Positions 41,148-49,583 of a stretch of DNA of 64,000 bases are shown here, one piece after another; position 1 is the first letter of the stretch; every line of letters begins with the position of its first letter. A program made the translations under genes and the position numbers. Below the pieces are notes generated by a model. That model was not told the DNA's origin, made no database searches, and saw only the letters and a program-made list of their open reading frames with translations. The stretch covers positions 62,001-126,000 of the forward strand of contig JAJRZS010000034.1 in assembly GCA_024275135.1 (NCBI GenBank), written 5' to 3'. This DNA is from Planctomycetota bacterium. GTDB lineage: Bacteria > Planctomycetota > UBA1135.

Positions 41148-43331
41148 TTGTCGCCCCCCGCACCCACTTCTTCCAAGCTCCCCCAGGATCACGAAAGCCT
41201 GGACGGTCAGGTTGCAAGCTTCATTTTTCGCAGTGAGGAAGGTGGGTTCTGCGTTTTTAGCTTTTTGGTAGAAGACCTGGGGGCGGTCACCGTCGCTGGC
41301 AAGCTGGGCAGCTTGCATGAGGGGGAATTCCTCCGTCTGCATGGGAAATGGGCCCAACACCCCCGTTTTGGCCGCCAATTCCAGGCGCAGTGGTCGGAAC
41401 ACACGAGCCCCACCACCCTCCGCGGCCTGGAAAAATACCTGGGCAGTGGGGCCTTCCCCGGAGTTGGGCCGGATATGGCCAAGCGTTTGGTTGCCCATTT
41501 TGGCGAGCATACGCTTCAAGCCCTAGAGGGTAGCTCCGACACTCTGCAAGCCGTACCCGGCATCGGCCCCAAGCGCGCCGCCGCTCTGGCCGCAGGATTC
41601 CGCGAAGGACGCGATCGCCACCGTGTGTTGGCCGAATTGCGAGGCTTTGGATTGTCCGCAAACCATACTGGCAACTTGTATGAGCGTTGGGGAGCGCAGG
41701 CTGTGGAGCGGGTCAAGCAAGACCCCTACTCTCTGGTCGGGGATTTGCGTGGCATCGGCTTTCAAACCGCCGACCGCATTGCCGAAGCCGTCGGCATTCC
41801 CCGCGACAGTGCGGTACGCGCGCGTGGGGTGCTGGTGCATTTGCTGCGGGAAGCCGCGCGAGAAGGCCATGTCTGCCTGCCCGAAACTCTGGTTTTGGAA
41901 CGCTTGGATGCTCTTGGCCTTAGCACCCCTTCCATTATCGACGGCATCAAGCAAGCGGTCGAAGCCGGGCGAGTGGTGCTGGTCGGCATGGCCGAAACAA
42001 ACCAAGCCTTCTATTTGCAAGAATTGCATGTGGCGGAAGCGGGGCTAGTCAAAGAAATCCAAAGACTTCAAAAAGCTCCGGCCGAATCGCTGGCCACCCC
42101 CCAGCAAGTCATGGCGGCCATGCAACAAACCGCCTACCCGCCCGATGCCAGCCAACGCCAAGCTCTAGAAATGGCTCTTTGCGCGCCCTTTTCCGTGATC
42201 ACTGGTGGCCCCGGTACGGGCAAAACCACCACCATGCGGTTGTTGTTGGAAATTTTAGAACGCGTCGGCACCTTTGCCGTTCGCCTCGCCTCGCCAACCG
42301 GACGTGCCGCCAAGCGATTGCAAGAGGCCACAGGCCGCGAAGCCAGCACCATCCACCGACTCCTTGGTTTTGACCCCACAAGTGGGGGCTTTCGCCATGA
42401 TTCCGATGAGCCCCTCCATTTGAACTATCTGGTGGTGGACGAAGTTTCTATGTTGGATTTGCCGCTCGCGTATGCGCTTTTGCAAGCCGTACCCGACGGC
42501 GCACGCGTGCTTTTTGTAGGAGATGCCGACCAGTTGCCCTCCGTCGGCCCCGGCGCGGTCTTGCGCGATTGTGTGGAACTAGACCCAATCCCCACGGTCC
42601 GACTCGACCGCATCCACCGCCAAGGCGAAGATTCCGGCATTGTCGAAGCCGCCCACGCAATTTTGAATGGCGAAATGCCAACCTCAACCCATTCGCAAGC
42701 AGGAACTGGAGATTTTTATGTCAGCTACCGCGACGATGCCGAGGATGCCGCAGATTTAGTTGAACTCATCATTGCCGAGCGGATGCCCGAAAAATATGGC
42801 ATCGACCCTCTCGTCGATCTGCTGGTGCTATCGCCAATGTACCGCGGTACCTTGGGCGTGGATGCCTTAAACCAACGCCTTTCCACCCGCCTCAACCCCG
42901 ATGGAGAAAGCCGCGAGTGGAGCAAGGGATTTCGCATCGGCGACCGAGTCATGGTGGTACGCAATGATTACGAGCGAGAAGTTTTCAATGGCGACACTGG
43001 AGAAGTGATTGGTTTTGATGGCAATGAGATGCTTGTGCAAATTGAAAATTATGTGCATAGCTATAACCAGAAAGATTTGGATGATCTCATTCCAGCCTAT
43101 TGCGTTACCGTGCATCGTTCGCAAGGGTCCGAGGCCAAGGCAGTGCTAATTGTATTGGGCAACACCCACTACCCAATGTTAAGACGCAACTTGCTTTATA
43201 CCGCCGTCACCCGTGGCAAAGAGTTGGTCGTATTGGTAACGAGCCGCAGCGCTTTACGTCGAGCGGTAAGCAACAACCAAGAAAGCACACGCTATGGAGG
43301 TTTTTGCCTACGCTTTCAGGCCACGAGTTAG
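41148..43331 (+). CDS. recD2: RecD2-type 5'-3' DNA helicase
   Basis: A 727-residue helicase matching the RecD2 family, which acts without RecBC. An N-terminal OB-like part (FIFRSEEGGFCVFSF) is followed by helix-hairpin-helix units (LQAVPGIGPKRAAALA and ERWGAQAVERVKQDPY), then the motor: VITGGPGTGKTTTMR (Walker A), ASPTGRAAKRL, LVVDEVSML (Walker B), VGDADQLPSVGPG, and the SH3-like insert ending in VTVHRSQGSEAKAV and YTAVTRGKELV. RecD2 unwinds DNA from 5' overhangs and functions in repair. The start appears to be TTG at 41148, since no ATG occurs before the first domain; this is uncertain. Confidence 0.92.
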   Translation: MSPPAPTSSKLPQDHESLDGQVASFIFRSEEGGFCVFSFLVEDLGAVTVAGKLGSLHEGEFLRLHGKWAQHPRFGRQFQAQWSEHTSPTTLRGLEKYLGSGAFPGVGPDMAKRLVAHFGEHTLQALEGSSDTLQAVPGIGPKRAAALAAGFREGRDRHRVLAELRGFGLSANHTGNLYERWGAQAVERVKQDPYSLVGDLRGIGFQTADRIAEAVGIPRDSAVRARGVLVHLLREAAREGHVCLPETLVLERLDALGLSTPSIIDGIKQAVEAGRVVLVGMAETNQAFYLQELHVAEAGLVKEIQRLQKAPAESLATPQQVMAAMQQTAYPPDASQRQALEMALCAPFSVITGGPGTGKTTTMRLLLEILERVGTFAVRLASPTGRAAKRLQEATGREASTIHRLLGFDPTSGGFRHDSDEPLHLNYLVVDEVSMLDLPLAYALLQAVPDGARVLFVGDADQLPSVGPGAVLRDCVELDPIPTVRLDRIHRQGEDSGIVEAAHAILNGEMPTSTHSQAGTGDFYVSYRDDAEDAADLVELIIAERMPEKYGIDPLVDLLVLSPMYRGTLGVDALNQRLSTRLNPDGESREWSKGFRIGDRVMVVRNDYEREVFNGDTGEVIGFDGNEMLVQIENYVHSYNQKDLDDLIPAYCVTVHRSQGSEAKAVLIVLGNTHYPMLRRNLLYTAVTRGKELVVLVTSRSALRRAVSNNQESTRYGGFCLRFQATS

Positions 43332-43332
43332 C

Positions 43333-43791
43333 TCAAGACAAAAACTCTAAGGCGCCATCGGGCAATAAATACAAAATCAACATGGTTCCTCCAGCCACCG
43401 TTGGAATATGTATGGATTCTTCCCCATAGACTGTCCATCCTTCAGGGTTGCCATCGAAAGTCGGCTTTCCATCCAGAGCAAAACACAAATCGATTTCTCC
43501 TTGAGGATGACAATGCCGCGGCCCTGCGCCATTCATAAGGACAGCATCCACGCTAAACTGCAAACTGTCTGTAGAAGGTTTTACCACGCGTGAAAACCGC
43601 AGGGGATCTTGTCCGCGATTGCAAATGGAGCCGGCCTCTAGTTGCTGCACCATATCTGCCCGCAGCGCCTGGATGGCCTCACCAGAAAAGGGGAACTCTT
43701 GTTCTAAGGCCTCGCGCGCAGCTTCTGGGTTTTTCAAATCCAAGGTAGCGGCAAACGCAAACAGGGGTTGTAAGTGACTAAGGCTGAGCAT
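43333..43791 (-). CDS. DUF4863-family cupin-like protein
   Basis: A 152-residue protein matching DUF4863: HCHPQGEIDLCFALDGKPTFDG, GWTVYGEESIHIPTVAGG and LILYLLPDGALEF. The repeated His and Glu residues in a beta-rich sequence suggest a cupin metal site. The one studied relative is 4-hydroxylaminobenzoate lyase (PnbB), so small-molecule lyase activity is possible, but the neighbours do not indicate nitroarene degradation. It overlaps the ketoacyl synthase gene by 14 bases and converges with recD2 with no gap. The start ATG at 43791 gives the natural domain length. Confidence 0.8.
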   Translation of the reverse strand: MLSLSHLQPLFAFAATLDLKNPEAAREALEQEFPFSGEAIQALRADMVQQLEAGSICNRGQDPLRFSRVVKPSTDSLQFSVDAVLMNGAGPRHCHPQGEIDLCFALDGKPTFDGNPEGWTVYGEESIHIPTVAGGTMLILYLLPDGALEFLS

Positions 43792-45016
43792 CGGGGTTGA
43801 GAAGGGTTGCTGGAGCAAACAAAAGGCTGGAGTTGTGTCCGCCAAAGCCAAAGGCATTGACCATGACCACTTGGGGCGGGGAAGGCTGTGGTGAGTTTGG
43901 CAGCAGCGGGACAAAGGGTAGACTCGGATCCGGTTGGGAACAAGGGCGTGTCGGTGGTACCAAGCCTGTTTGGATGCTCCGTACCGCAAACGCACTATGC
44001 AGAGCACCACTGGCACCCATGGCATGGCCATATTGGCCTTTCGTCGAAGTGACGGTGGGACCATGGGGAAATAGACGGGCAATCGCCTTGGCTTCCATTG
44101 CGTCATTGAGCGGTGTACCCGTGCCATGCGCAAAAACCACATCCACTTTTTCTGCATCTAAGTTGGCGCTGGAAAGAGCGCCACGCATCGCGGCTTCCGC
44201 ACCCGAGCCATCCGGCAAAGGAGCGGTAATGTGGTGGGCGTCAGAGCTACATCCGTAGCCCAAAACCACAACTCCCTCGGCAGAAGCTTGCTCTATCGCT
44301 TGCAAAAGAAACATGGCGGCGCCGGAGCCGACGGCCGTTCCTTGGCGGGTGGCGTCGAAGGGCTTGAGTACATGGGGTGAATCTTGGGCTTTGCTCAAGG
44401 CCTTGGCTGCAGCCATGCCACCTACCCCCATGGCGTCGGTAATCCACTCCGCACCCCCGCATAAAACGCAATCCAAAGAACCACTTTGCAAAAGTTGGAA
44501 GGCCAAACCCATGGCGTCCAAACCGGAGGCGCAAGCCGTGCCTAGGGTTAGTGCTGGCCCCTGCGCACCGCTAAGCATCGACAATTGGGAAGCCGTGGCA
44601 TTTGGCATGGAAGCCGGGATGGTGAATGGAGTTAGCCGGTTACTGCGCCCTTGTTGTAGGCGCTCCATAGTTTGCAAATGCGTGCTGGTGGCACCGTACC
44701 CAACCCCCACCACCACGCCAAAACGATGCGCGGGCACTTGCGGGCGCCATTTGCGCAAAGCTTCTTGACTCGCGCACCAAGCCAATTGCGTCACCGCATC
44801 CAGACGTTTTCGTTCACGTGGACTCAGCTCTTCACGCGCACAAGCTTCCTCCAACAAGGCCATGCCTACAGGAAAATCTTGAAGAGCAGCGGGCAGATTG
44901 GATGCACCAAGTTGCAACGCCATAGTGCCAGCCATCAATGCCTGCCAGGATTCCTCCCAATCTGCTCCCAGTGGGGTGACCGCACCCACACTGCGCACAA
45001 GGATGGAGCGCGCCAA
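43778..45016 (-). CDS. beta-ketoacyl-ACP synthase (KAS II/FabF-like)
   Basis: A protein of about 412 residues with the condensing-enzyme triad: the acylated Cys in GTACASG (about 162), His in FAHGTGTPLNDA, and His in STKGQYGHAMGASG; the C-terminal GFGGHN loop is present. It condenses acyl and malonyl units on an acyl carrier. The start is unusual: TTG at 45016, four bases after the stop of the aminopeptidase P gene, with a GTG at 44998 as alternative, and no clear ribosome binding site. No ACP, ketoreductase or dehydratase genes lie nearby, so it may belong to a specialised lipid pathway instead of bulk fatty acid synthesis. Confidence 0.85.
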   Translation of the reverse strand: MARSILVRSVGAVTPLGADWEESWQALMAGTMALQLGASNLPAALQDFPVGMALLEEACAREELSPRERKRLDAVTQLAWCASQEALRKWRPQVPAHRFGVVVGVGYGATSTHLQTMERLQQGRSNRLTPFTIPASMPNATASQLSMLSGAQGPALTLGTACASGLDAMGLAFQLLQSGSLDCVLCGGAEWITDAMGVGGMAAAKALSKAQDSPHVLKPFDATRQGTAVGSGAAMFLLQAIEQASAEGVVVLGYGCSSDAHHITAPLPDGSGAEAAMRGALSSANLDAEKVDVVFAHGTGTPLNDAMEAKAIARLFPHGPTVTSTKGQYGHAMGASGALHSAFAVRSIQTGLVPPTRPCSQPDPSLPFVPLLPNSPQPSPPQVVMVNAFGFGGHNSSLLFAPATLLNPDAQP

Positions 45017-45020
45017 GGAA

Positions 45021-46412
45021 TTACTGAGAACTTTCGGTACTGGCTGCAGCTTCTGCCGCATCCCAAGCTTGAGCGCGCAGGGCCTCGATATCGTCGATGG
45101 CACGCGGCACCACGCTAGTGATGAGCTCGTAACCATCTTCAGTGATGACCACAATATCTTCGATGCGCACGCCAATGCCTTCTTCGGGAATGTACACCCC
45201 AGGCTCCACGGTGAATGCCGTGCCCGGCACAAACTTGGCACCACGTGCGCCAACATCGTGGGTAGCCATGCCCAACCAATGCGATGTACCATGGTTGAAA
45301 TATTTGGCCAATCCTCGTTCTTGCAATACCTTGTAGGCTGCAGCATGTACTTGGCTGAGGTTGCTCCCCGGCTTGCATTTTTCGAACGCAGCCTCTTGTG
45401 CATCATAAACAGCCTGGTAAATCTCTCGCTGCCGCTCTGTAAAGTGGCGACTCGTTGGCCAAGAGCGGGAGATGTCGGCAATGTAATGGTTGTACTCCGG
45501 GCCGTAGTCAATCATGACCACCTCCTCATCCTGCAACTGCCGATTGTTTTCGTTGTAGTGCAAGGTACAAGCGTTGGGGCCTGAAGCCACAATCGGCGCG
45601 TAGCCACCTAAACCCATGCCGCCATGCATTTGAAATTCGTAAGTCATGCGTGCGGCAAGCTGCCATTCGTAATCCCCCGGCATCGCCGTCGACATCACTG
45701 CAATATGGCCAGCGGCCCCGGCCTTGCATGCACGCCGCATGGCTTCCACTTCCTCCGGTGTTTTCACAATGCGCATGGCATCTAAGGAAACACTGATATC
45801 TTTCACTTTGAACCCATGCTTCTCTTTGAGTTTCTCGCCAAATTGGGCTTCTCGCCACAAACGGCCGTCGTAACGATCGCTTTTCACTTCATGGGCCCAG
45901 GCTTGCAAGTTGTCCCGTGACATCATCCAGTTTTCCGCTGGCTGCCGCTGGATGTAGGCCACTTTGTATTTCTTCGCCAGGGTAGTGAGCAACTCCTCCA
46001 AGCCTTTTTCGTTTTTGCCGAGCGGACGGCAATCTTGAATGCCAGTAAGCAAAGCAGCCTCATCTGGATCGATGAGGTCGCCAAGCCAAACCTCTTGTCG
46101 AGGGTCGACCGACGGCACCAAAAAATATTGGTGACGCTTGTCGGTCGTCATCACCAGCACGGCATTGGGCGTGGTTACCCCAGTGAAGTACCAAAAATTG
46201 TTGTCTTGGCGATATTCCTGATAATCCGGACTAGATCCCTGGCCGCGCAAAATAATTACCCCCTTGTCGCGGTCAGCAAAAAAATCCAACAAGGCTTCCC
46301 GGCGTTGAGCATGCCAAGCAGAATGAAACAAAGACTGACCACGGCCATCTTCGGGGTGCTGTTGCGGCAAAGCAGCAAAAGCAAGAATGCTAGTTGTGAG
46401 AAGGGCGAGCAT
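45021..46412 (-). CDS. aminopeptidase P family (M24B) metallopeptidase, exported
   Basis: A 463-residue peptidase with an N-terminal signal (cleavage near AALPQQ). The dimetal ligands of the M24 creatinase fold are in order: Asp in MIDYGPEYNHYIADISRSW (two Asp), His in GTSHWLGMATHDVG, Glu in FTVEPGVYIP, and Glu in RIEDIVVI. The enzyme removes an N-terminal residue preceding proline. It is upstream of the ketoacyl synthase by 4 bases, although a functional link is not evident. It is divergent from the cysteine desulfurase, 47 bases apart. Confidence 0.93.
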   Translation of the reverse strand: MLALLTTSILAFAALPQQHPEDGRGQSLFHSAWHAQRREALLDFFADRDKGVIILRGQGSSPDYQEYRQDNNFWYFTGVTTPNAVLVMTTDKRHQYFLVPSVDPRQEVWLGDLIDPDEAALLTGIQDCRPLGKNEKGLEELLTTLAKKYKVAYIQRQPAENWMMSRDNLQAWAHEVKSDRYDGRLWREAQFGEKLKEKHGFKVKDISVSLDAMRIVKTPEEVEAMRRACKAGAAGHIAVMSTAMPGDYEWQLAARMTYEFQMHGGMGLGGYAPIVASGPNACTLHYNENNRQLQDEEVVMIDYGPEYNHYIADISRSWPTSRHFTERQREIYQAVYDAQEAAFEKCKPGSNLSQVHAAAYKVLQERGLAKYFNHGTSHWLGMATHDVGARGAKFVPGTAFTVEPGVYIPEEGIGVRIEDIVVITEDGYELITSVVPRAIDDIEALRAQAWDAAEAAASTESSQ

Positions 46413-46459
46413 GAGCGGGTGATTTTACCTATTTACGTGCGCTCTGCGACAATGTTGGC

Positions 46460-47632
46460 ATGGATGCTCCGCTTTATCTGGATCACGCCGCCACCACTCC
46501 CCCTTTGCTCCAGGCTCTCGCCGCCTTTCAGCATGCTGTGGAAAGGGGTTACGCCAATCCAAGCTCGCTCCATCAAGCGGGTGCGGCAGCGGCGCGGATG
46601 GTGGAAAAAGCACGTCGAGGGCTGCAAGAAGCCCTTGGAGCACACCAGTATCGAGTGATTTGGACAGCGACTGGTACCGAAGGCAACCACTTGGGCATTC
46701 AAGGCCTTGCTCGTGCCAAAAAATCCTTGGTTACTGCAAAGGGCGGGATTCCCAGAGTTTTGGTGGGGGCAGTGGAGCATCCCAGCTCCTTGCAAGCCGC
46801 ACTCGCCTTGGCTGAGGAGGGGTTTCAGGTCGAGGTGTTGCCTGCCGACCAGCATGGCATGATTCTCCCCGCAACATTGCAAGCAGCATTAAGTCCGGAA
46901 GTCGTTTTGGTTTCGCTGCAATGGGCCAACAATGAACTTGGCACCCTGCAACCCATCCGTTCCCTGGTTTCCCTATGCCGCCGACTGGCTCCCCAAGCGG
47001 CTTTCCATTGCGATGCCGTGCAAGCGGTCGGCAAGTGCGCCGACGCCCTCGATGCTTTGGGCGCCGATAGCTATTCCGTTGCTGCCCACAAACTAGGAGG
47101 AGTGCGTGGTTGCGCTGCCTTTTTGCTGCATGAAGATTGCGTTGCCCCCAAACCTCTGTTTGTTGGCGGTGGCCATGAGCGTGGGTTGCGCAGTGGCACG
47201 GAGAACACGATGGGAATTGCTGCTTTTGTCGCCGCGGCGAAAGTACGTCACCAGTGGTTGTTGCAAAACCCTCATTACATGCGCGATCGTCGGCGCTTCT
47301 TCCTGCAAGAACTACAGCAGGCACTTCCTAGCATCCAAGTGCTTGGCCCCGACAAGGAGGAGGACTGCTTGGGTGCGATTTTGGCCATCGCCATTCCCCA
47401 TATTCGTGCCGAAACCTTTTTGCATATGCTAGAGAGCAAGGGAGTTTTTGTGGGCAGCGGTTCTGCTTGCCACACCCACGGGCACAAGGAGTCGGCCGTG
47501 TTGCAAGCCATCCAGCTTAATCCGGATCTGCGCAATTGCGTGCTGCGCATTTCCTTCGGCGGCACGGAAACCGACGATTGCTTGCGCTACGCTGCCACTG
47601 CATTTTCCGAGGTGGCGACGAACTTTAGGTAG
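46460..47632 (+). CDS. cysteine desulfurase (NifS/IscS-like)
   Basis: A 390-residue PLP enzyme that takes sulfur from cysteine to form a persulfide for iron-sulfur cluster or thio-cofactor assembly. LDHAATTPP opens the sequence; the PLP lysine is in SVAAHKLGGVRG, with VEHPSS and HCDAVQAVGK supplying cofactor contacts; the catalytic Cys is in the loop GSACHTHG. No scaffold gene (iscU, sufU) is next to it. It converges with the TIGR03790 gene, leaving 9 bases. In an organism with a selenoprotein, a selenium-delivering desulfurase is also conceivable; nothing distinguishes the two here. Confidence 0.92.
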   Translation: MDAPLYLDHAATTPPLLQALAAFQHAVERGYANPSSLHQAGAAAARMVEKARRGLQEALGAHQYRVIWTATGTEGNHLGIQGLARAKKSLVTAKGGIPRVLVGAVEHPSSLQAALALAEEGFQVEVLPADQHGMILPATLQAALSPEVVLVSLQWANNELGTLQPIRSLVSLCRRLAPQAAFHCDAVQAVGKCADALDALGADSYSVAAHKLGGVRGCAAFLLHEDCVAPKPLFVGGGHERGLRSGTENTMGIAAFVAAAKVRHQWLLQNPHYMRDRRRFFLQELQQALPSIQVLGPDKEEDCLGAILAIAIPHIRAETFLHMLESKGVFVGSGSACHTHGHKESAVLQAIQLNPDLRNCVLRISFGGTETDDCLRYAATAFSEVATNFR

Positions 47633-47641
47633 ACGGAAAGG

Positions 47642-49525
47642 CTACTGCACCTGCACAGTCAAGCTGGCACTATCCATTCCTGCGGCATTACTTGCCGCAA
47701 TGTCGAAGGTGTAAGTGCCCACCGACAAAGGAGGCAAGATTAAGCTGGTGGCGCGAACCGTATCATCGGCAGAACGATAGCGTTGGGCGGCAGGAGAAAA
47801 GAAGCGCGGTAATACATCCACCTGTTGCAATCCCAAATGCGATGCGGTGAGGGTGAGACTCGTATTCAAACTACTGAATCCATCGTTGGCGCCAAAGGCC
47901 ATGGTGACGGTAACAGGAGTACCCACCGGAACCACCGTTGCATCAGCAAAGAGCGACACCGCAACCGGTTGGGCTTCAAGACCTGTATGGAGAACCATGG
48001 TTTGTCCTAAGCCCAAATTACCGCTGGGGTCGGTGCCGTCAGCGCGATAGAAAACCAATGCATTGGTGGGCAGGGTGTCAAGGCTGACTTGGTGAAACAG
48101 GCGTGGGCGAGCATCTTGGGCAGAAACGGTGTTGCCCAATGCAGAGGTGGTTCCCCACTGCATCTGCAAAGTGATAAGGTCGGGCATGGTACCGGCGGTA
48201 TCGAGAAAGGTCTTTACATCCCAGGCACCTGGACTGCCACTCCAAGTTGCTGCAAGAATCTGCGAGGCTGGAGGTGGGGTTGTGTCTTGGAGAGCAACTT
48301 TTCCCAAGCGAAACGGTTGGTAAAGGGGATCTCCAACATAGATATTGGTCCACTTGATTTTGGAATCCGAAACCCGCGCCGCCTCAGCAAAGGGATAGCC
48401 ATTCACCATGTAATAAGCAAAGACCTCAGGATAAGGATGACCATTCAAATAGGGCTCGGCGATAACGCCGGGACCGCAGGTGAGTCCTTGTTGCAGGGCT
48501 TCGCCTAAAAAGGTGCCTGGCTGGGCATCGCGCATATGCGCCACGGAATTGGAATTCAAATCACAGGCCATCGACCCCACCTTCCAAGTCCAAACATCCT
48601 GATACTTGTTGAAGTTGTACCAGCCTTCGTAAATCATGGCATCGGGGGCAGCGTCGGCAGGTGAACCATTTTCCCAAGTGGCGTTCGGTTCTCCAATTTC
48701 AGTGCTATAAGGTTCCCATTGCAAAGCAAAGCCTGCCGCCGACAAAAAATCGCGACCATAGGCCATATCTTTGTCGGCATTGGCGTAAATCCAGTGTCCA
48801 AAAGGATAGCCCGCTAAATCGGCCGCAGTGTAGGCACCGTATTGGGTATCGCAATATGCGGTTCCACTATAAAAACCGGGTTGGGTTGACAAATAAACAT
48901 CACCGTAAAGGGCCATGTCGACCAACTCGATAGCATGTTCTTTATCGAGTCCATCAAGGCGAGCCACTAAGTAGGTACGTTGTCCAGCAATCCGGTGAAC
49001 ATCGGGGTTAAAGCGGCCGGGGTCGATACCGAAACCAGGGGCTGCGTCAAAATACGAATCTCCACTGCCGTAGGCGGCGTAAGAAGGCGTAGTGCGATCG
49101 CCAAGGTTCCACAATTGGGCGAGGGTGGTATCGAGACCGCGATTGGTGTAGCCAGGCGGAGCAATGCGGAATGGCACGCCGTAGCAAAACAAAAAGCCAA
49201 GCACGTGGTTATCGGTTTGGCTGATGGCGGCGGTTCGAAGGGGCACGACCATTTCGTCCCAAAAATTCTCCCAGCCAACTTGGCCCGAATAAAACTCCGC
49301 AGTGCCAGTAGAACAAGCTACCCCTAACAATCTATCCTGCGGCACATGGCGCCGTTGCATCCAATGTTGCGCAACTTCCAGCGAATCGTTGACACCGTTG
49401 CCATCGGCGTCAGGCCAATTGCTGTTATACACCACAATCCAGCGCGCCGCAGTTCCTTCAGGATCCGCGTCATAACCAGATTGTGGAAACGCAAAGAGGA
49501 GGGGTAGGAGCAGACAAGAAAGCAT
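47642..49525 (-). CDS. TIGR03790-family exported protein
   Basis: A 627-residue exported protein with a signal peptide (LLFAFPQSG near residue 16). The first 400 residues match TIGR03790: VVYNSNWPDADGNGVNDS (a calcium-type DADGNG loop), FLFCYGVPFRI, TYLVARLDGLD, and VAEPYLNGHPYP-like stretches. The last 200 residues are beta-rich. The family is of unknown function and is frequent in Planctomycetota and related phyla. The start ATG follows immediately after a perfect 11-base-pair hairpin (49525-49550), so translation may be controlled by this structure; see findings. Confidence 0.85.
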   Translation of the reverse strand: MLSCLLLPLLFAFPQSGYDADPEGTAARWIVVYNSNWPDADGNGVNDSLEVAQHWMQRRHVPQDRLLGVACSTGTAEFYSGQVGWENFWDEMVVPLRTAAISQTDNHVLGFLFCYGVPFRIAPPGYTNRGLDTTLAQLWNLGDRTTPSYAAYGSGDSYFDAAPGFGIDPGRFNPDVHRIAGQRTYLVARLDGLDKEHAIELVDMALYGDVYLSTQPGFYSGTAYCDTQYGAYTAADLAGYPFGHWIYANADKDMAYGRDFLSAAGFALQWEPYSTEIGEPNATWENGSPADAAPDAMIYEGWYNFNKYQDVWTWKVGSMACDLNSNSVAHMRDAQPGTFLGEALQQGLTCGPGVIAEPYLNGHPYPEVFAYYMVNGYPFAEAARVSDSKIKWTNIYVGDPLYQPFRLGKVALQDTTPPPASQILAATWSGSPGAWDVKTFLDTAGTMPDLITLQMQWGTTSALGNTVSAQDARPRLFHQVSLDTLPTNALVFYRADGTDPSGNLGLGQTMVLHTGLEAQPVAVSLFADATVVPVGTPVTVTMAFGANDGFSSLNTSLTLTASHLGLQQVDVLPRFFSPAAQRYRSADDTVRATSLILPPLSVGTYTFDIAASNAAGMDSASLTVQVQ

Positions 49526-49550
49526 CCCTCCATGCTAAGGCATGGAGGGA
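49525..49550. repeat. perfect hairpin abutting the TIGR03790 gene start
   Basis: Arms of 11 bases (49525-49535 and 49540-49550) are exact complements around a four-base loop. On the minus strand the 3' arm ends with GGAGGG directly before the start ATG, so the stem would hide both. On the plus strand a TTTT run follows. It lies 34 bases after the nrdJ stop and may also end that transcript. Confidence 0.7.
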
Positions 49551-49583
49551 TTTTGCCAAGTAGTTCTCCCGTTCAAACAGGAT

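Noticed and set aside
43792-44157. N-terminal extension of the DUF4863 protein
   Set aside because: This stretch is antisense-frame reading inside the ketoacyl synthase gene; the family length fits the ATG at 43791.
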